From: Bacillota bacterium
GTDB lineage: Bacteria; Bacillota; Sulfobacillia; Sulfobacillales; Sulfobacillaceae
DNA: 64,000 bases
Assembly (NCBI GenBank): GCA_021799435.1
Contig: JAJZAN010000004.1
Coordinates: 1-64,000, forward strand
Direction: 5' to 3'
In this document: one piece after another, positions 62,370 through 64,000 of the stretch
Position numbering within the stretch: the stretch's first letter is position 1
How the letters are laid out: every line of letters begins with the position of its first letter
Notes under the pieces: model-generated
Seen by the model: the letters and a program-made list of their open reading frames with translations, nothing else
Told to the model about the DNA's origin: nothing
The model's database searches: none
Translations under genes and position numbers: made by a program

Positions 62370-62918
62370 CGTGCGCCGCTTCTCCATGAGCCAGCAATCC
62401 TCCCATACGCCTTCATGATATTCATGACAGATGAGCCGCGTTAAGATGACAAACCCGCACTTTTGGTAGACGTGGACGGCACGGGCGTTGGAGATTCGCG
62501 GATCGAGGATGACGCGATGGGCGCCCCAATAATTCAGCAAAGTGTCGGACGCCAACCGCGTCAATTGGGTGCCCAGACCGTGCCCCCATAACGAGGTCTC
62601 CCCTAAAAACATATCCATGCCGACACTGTATTCATACGCCGGAAAGCCAAATCGTTCGACGTCTTTGAAATGGAGCGGATACACTTGCAGAAATCCGGCA
62701 GGCTTATTATGCCATTCGACCATACAGCCCTGAACCGGGTGGCCGGTTTTCCTCATGTAGTGATGTTCGATGTAATCCCAGTCGGCTGGGGTGTCACGCC
62801 CATCATAATAGGTCAGCACCGTAGGGTCATTGAGCCAACGATACAAGTGCGGGCCGTCCCCGGCGGCCAGGGGTCGGATTGAGAGGGAGCCCTGGGCAGC
62901 CGAAAACCCTGCCACCAT
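62364..62918 (-). CDS. GNAT acetyltransferase, AAC(6')/RimJ-like
   Basis: The 184-residue product resembles GNATs of the AAC(6')-Ib/siderophore acetylase branch: LSIRPLAAGDGPHLYRWLND at the start, GMDMFLGETSLWGHGLGTQL at the CoA site, and NARAVHVYQKCGF. Similarity does not show that it acts on aminoglycosides. ATG 62918 follows GGAGGCGG and lies one base after the upstream cyclodeaminase stop, so the two are translated together. Confidence 0.82.
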   Translation of the reverse strand: MVAGFSAAQGSLSIRPLAAGDGPHLYRWLNDPTVLTYYDGRDTPADWDYIEHHYMRKTGHPVQGCMVEWHNKPAGFLQVYPLHFKDVERFGFPAYEYSVGMDMFLGETSLWGHGLGTQLTRLASDTLLNYWGAHRVILDPRISNARAVHVYQKCGFVILTRLICHEYHEGVWEDCWLMEKRRTL

Positions 62919-62919
62919 G

Positions 62920-63444
62920 CTAGATTTCCGCCTCCATCCGACGAACCCGGTCTTGGATGCGGTCCTGATCGGACTCATGCAGGTGGGATAGATTGGCTGA
63001 CACCAGCGACCTTAAACTGTCCTCCACGGTGCGAAAAAGCTGGCACGCCAACTCCCGGTCCCAATGGGCGGGCGCGTAACCGGAGATGCTGGGATGGGCC
63101 GAAACCCCCAGACCCTCGTGGGCCCATTGCCAAATGGCCAGCGGGACCTCGGTTGCCGGCAGAAACGTATCCGGGCCTGGGTGCTCCATTACGCGCCGGA
63201 ATGCCGTGGCGTCGGCCGATGCCAGCCGCATGAGCTCCGACCGGGCTTGCCGGGCCAGGGCAATCTGGAAGCCAAGGTCAACCGCAGGCTGACGCTTTTG
63301 GGCTAGTCCCGCCACCATTTCCAGGAGTGCCCAGCCTTGGGCGCAAGCAAGGGCCGCCACGCTGCCGCCTGCCCAAACCGGGGTGGGACGTGCAACTAGA
63401 GAAAGCCAGTCATTGAGCGAGCTAGGGGTGAGATGATCGGGCAT
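62920..63444 (-). CDS. Cyclodeaminase/cyclohydrolase family protein
   Basis: The 174-residue product matches the FTCD cyclodeaminase/FchA fold, a small all-helical family that acts on formyl- or formimino-tetrahydrofolate. TPVWAGGSVAALACAQGWALLEMVAGL is the N-terminal signature, with WAGG replacing the usual PGGG. The length is slightly short for the family (about 200). Activity is therefore plausible but not certain. It is coupled to the acetyltransferase. Confidence 0.75.
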   Translation of the reverse strand: MPDHLTPSSLNDWLSLVARPTPVWAGGSVAALACAQGWALLEMVAGLAQKRQPAVDLGFQIALARQARSELMRLASADATAFRRVMEHPGPDTFLPATEVPLAIWQWAHEGLGVSAHPSISGYAPAHWDRELACQLFRTVEDSLRSLVSANLSHLHESDQDRIQDRVRRMEAEI

Positions 63445-63525
63445 AGTTCGCCTCCTTGCTCCCCATGGTACAGGTACCGCTGGCGGGAAACAATCTGTGC
63501 CGTGCGGGGACCTCTTATGGGCAAT

Positions 63526-63560
63526 AAAAACCGTCCCGCGAGGTGGCGGGACGGTTTTTT
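63526..63560. terminator. Bidirectional terminator after htrA
   Basis: AAAAACCGTCCCGC and GCGGGACGGTTTTTT form a nine-pair GC-rich stem flanked by A and T tracts, so it can act in both directions. Leftward it lies 12 bases beyond the htrA stop. Confidence 0.88.
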
Positions 63561-63571
63561 GAGGAGTCTCT

Positions 63572-64000
63572 CTAAGGAATCGAAGGAGAGGTGCCCACCG
63601 ATGACGGCATAGTGATGGCGTGATTTGGTTCCTGACCCAAGGTGGCCGTAATGGACAGGGTCTTTCCGCCGCGATTGATGGTCAGCGTGACCGACTGTCC
63701 CACTCGGTGCTGCAACACCGCATCCTGCAACGCTTTGGCCGTGGTAACCGGCTTGCCGTCGACGGCGGTCACGATATCGCCCGGCTTTAATCCCGCTTGA
63801 GAGGCTGGACTATTGGGTTCGACATACGCGATCAGGACTCCAGTGGCCGTCGGCAGGTTGTACTGGCGCTTGACGGTGGCGTTGTCTGTGCTGATGAAAA
63901 CGCCCAGCCACGGACGTGATACATGTCCGGTCTTCATGAGCTGCGGCACCACTTCGTCCACGGTAGACGTGGGAATGGCAAATCCAATGCCTTGGCCCTG
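63572..64000 (-). CDS. HtrA/DegP-type serine protease, 3' end only
   Basis: Only the last 142 codons are in the window; the 5' part lies beyond base 64000. The visible part begins with the end of the trypsin domain (GQGIGFAIPTS) and continues into a PDZ domain (RPWLGVFI; PNSPASQAGLKPGDIVTAVDG). HtrA proteases are membrane-anchored quality-control enzymes of the cell envelope. The ORF track's start at 63961 is internal. Confidence 0.9.
   Translation of the reverse strand, partial: QGQGIGFAIPTSTVDEVVPQLMKTGHVSRPWLGVFISTDNATVKRQYNLPTATGVLIAYVEPNSPASQAGLKPGDIVTAVDGKPVTTAKALQDAVLQHRVGQSVTLTINRGGKTLSITATLGQEPNHAITMPSSVGTSPSIP

Noticed and set aside
62364-62918. Aminoglycoside resistance gene
   Set aside because: The similarity to AAC(6') enzymes is at fold and motif level only, and the gene is coupled to a metabolic gene, so a resistance claim is not supported.
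1-64000. CRISPR array, tRNA, rRNA or insertion sequence
   Set aside because: No regularly spaced direct repeats, cloverleaf, rRNA segment, transposase or terminal inverted repeat was recognised by reading; a computational scan would be decisive.

Overview
The window looks like a chromosomal segment of a moderately GC-rich, endospore-forming Firmicute, most like Sulfobacillus or a relative. The gene order yqfC-yqfD-phoH-yqfF-ybeY-dgkA-cdd-era-recO-glyQ-glyS-yqfL, followed by dnaG-sigA, is the order known from Bacillus. YqfC, YqfD and a Spo0E-like protein point to sporulation. Strong Shine-Dalgarno sequences, many GTG/TTG starts and stop/start overlaps fit this group. The genus is inferred from gene content only; no rRNA is present.

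Region 1 (1-25.4 kb) is mainly housekeeping. rpsU and yqeY follow a strong promoter. A leftward operon (3.9-1.7 kb) encodes an MqnC/MqnE-like radical SAM protein, an unknown partner and a cysteine-free double rhodanese. The rightward supercluster then covers spore membrane proteins, RNA maturation (PhoH, YbeY, Era), HD-phosphohydrolase YqfF, lipid kinase, cytidine deaminase, RecO, glycyl-tRNA synthetase, and the pyruvate phosphate dikinase/regulator pair. It ends with a GNAT enzyme, a TPR/ATP-grasp protein, an MFS transporter, DnaG and SigA.

Region 2 (25.5-35.4 kb) holds asnB, which appears to start at an AUC codon, and a formate dehydrogenase operon that is the most notable system here. Its catalytic subunit carries an in-frame TGA read as selenocysteine, followed by a textbook bacterial SECIS hairpin. 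The subunit lacks its N-terminal [4Fe-4S] domain, which is instead fused to the end of the NuoG-like ferredoxin subunit encoded last in the operon. NuoE-like and NuoF-like genes lie between, so the complex should pass electrons from formate to NAD(P)+. A leftward moaA-folE-methyltransferase operon follows; moaA supplies molybdopterin.

Region 3 (35.4-52.4 kb) is mixed metabolism and envelope: acyl-CoA ligase, PsiE-like protein, esterase, Spo0E-like protein, assimilatory sulfate genes sat-cysH, two convergent D,D-carboxypeptidases, a CDF metal exporter, a cupin, Mrp plus a DUF59 protein, a PIG-V-like mannosyltransferase/DPM synthase/GtrA cassette, and a split ThrE exporter.

Region 4 (52.3-64 kb) starts with a lone minC. 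Next is a possible mobilization remnant: a Replic_Relax-like protein and a VirD4/TraG-like ATPase beside a 500-base structured gap. After it come a manganese catalase, an MFS transporter with a phosphohexomutase, an NCS1 nucleobase permease behind a good promoter, two acetyltransferases, a cyclodeaminase-family protein and the 3' end of an HtrA/DegP protease cut by the window edge. No tRNA, rRNA, CRISPR array or intact insertion sequence was seen. Tail-to-tail gene overlaps are unusually frequent.
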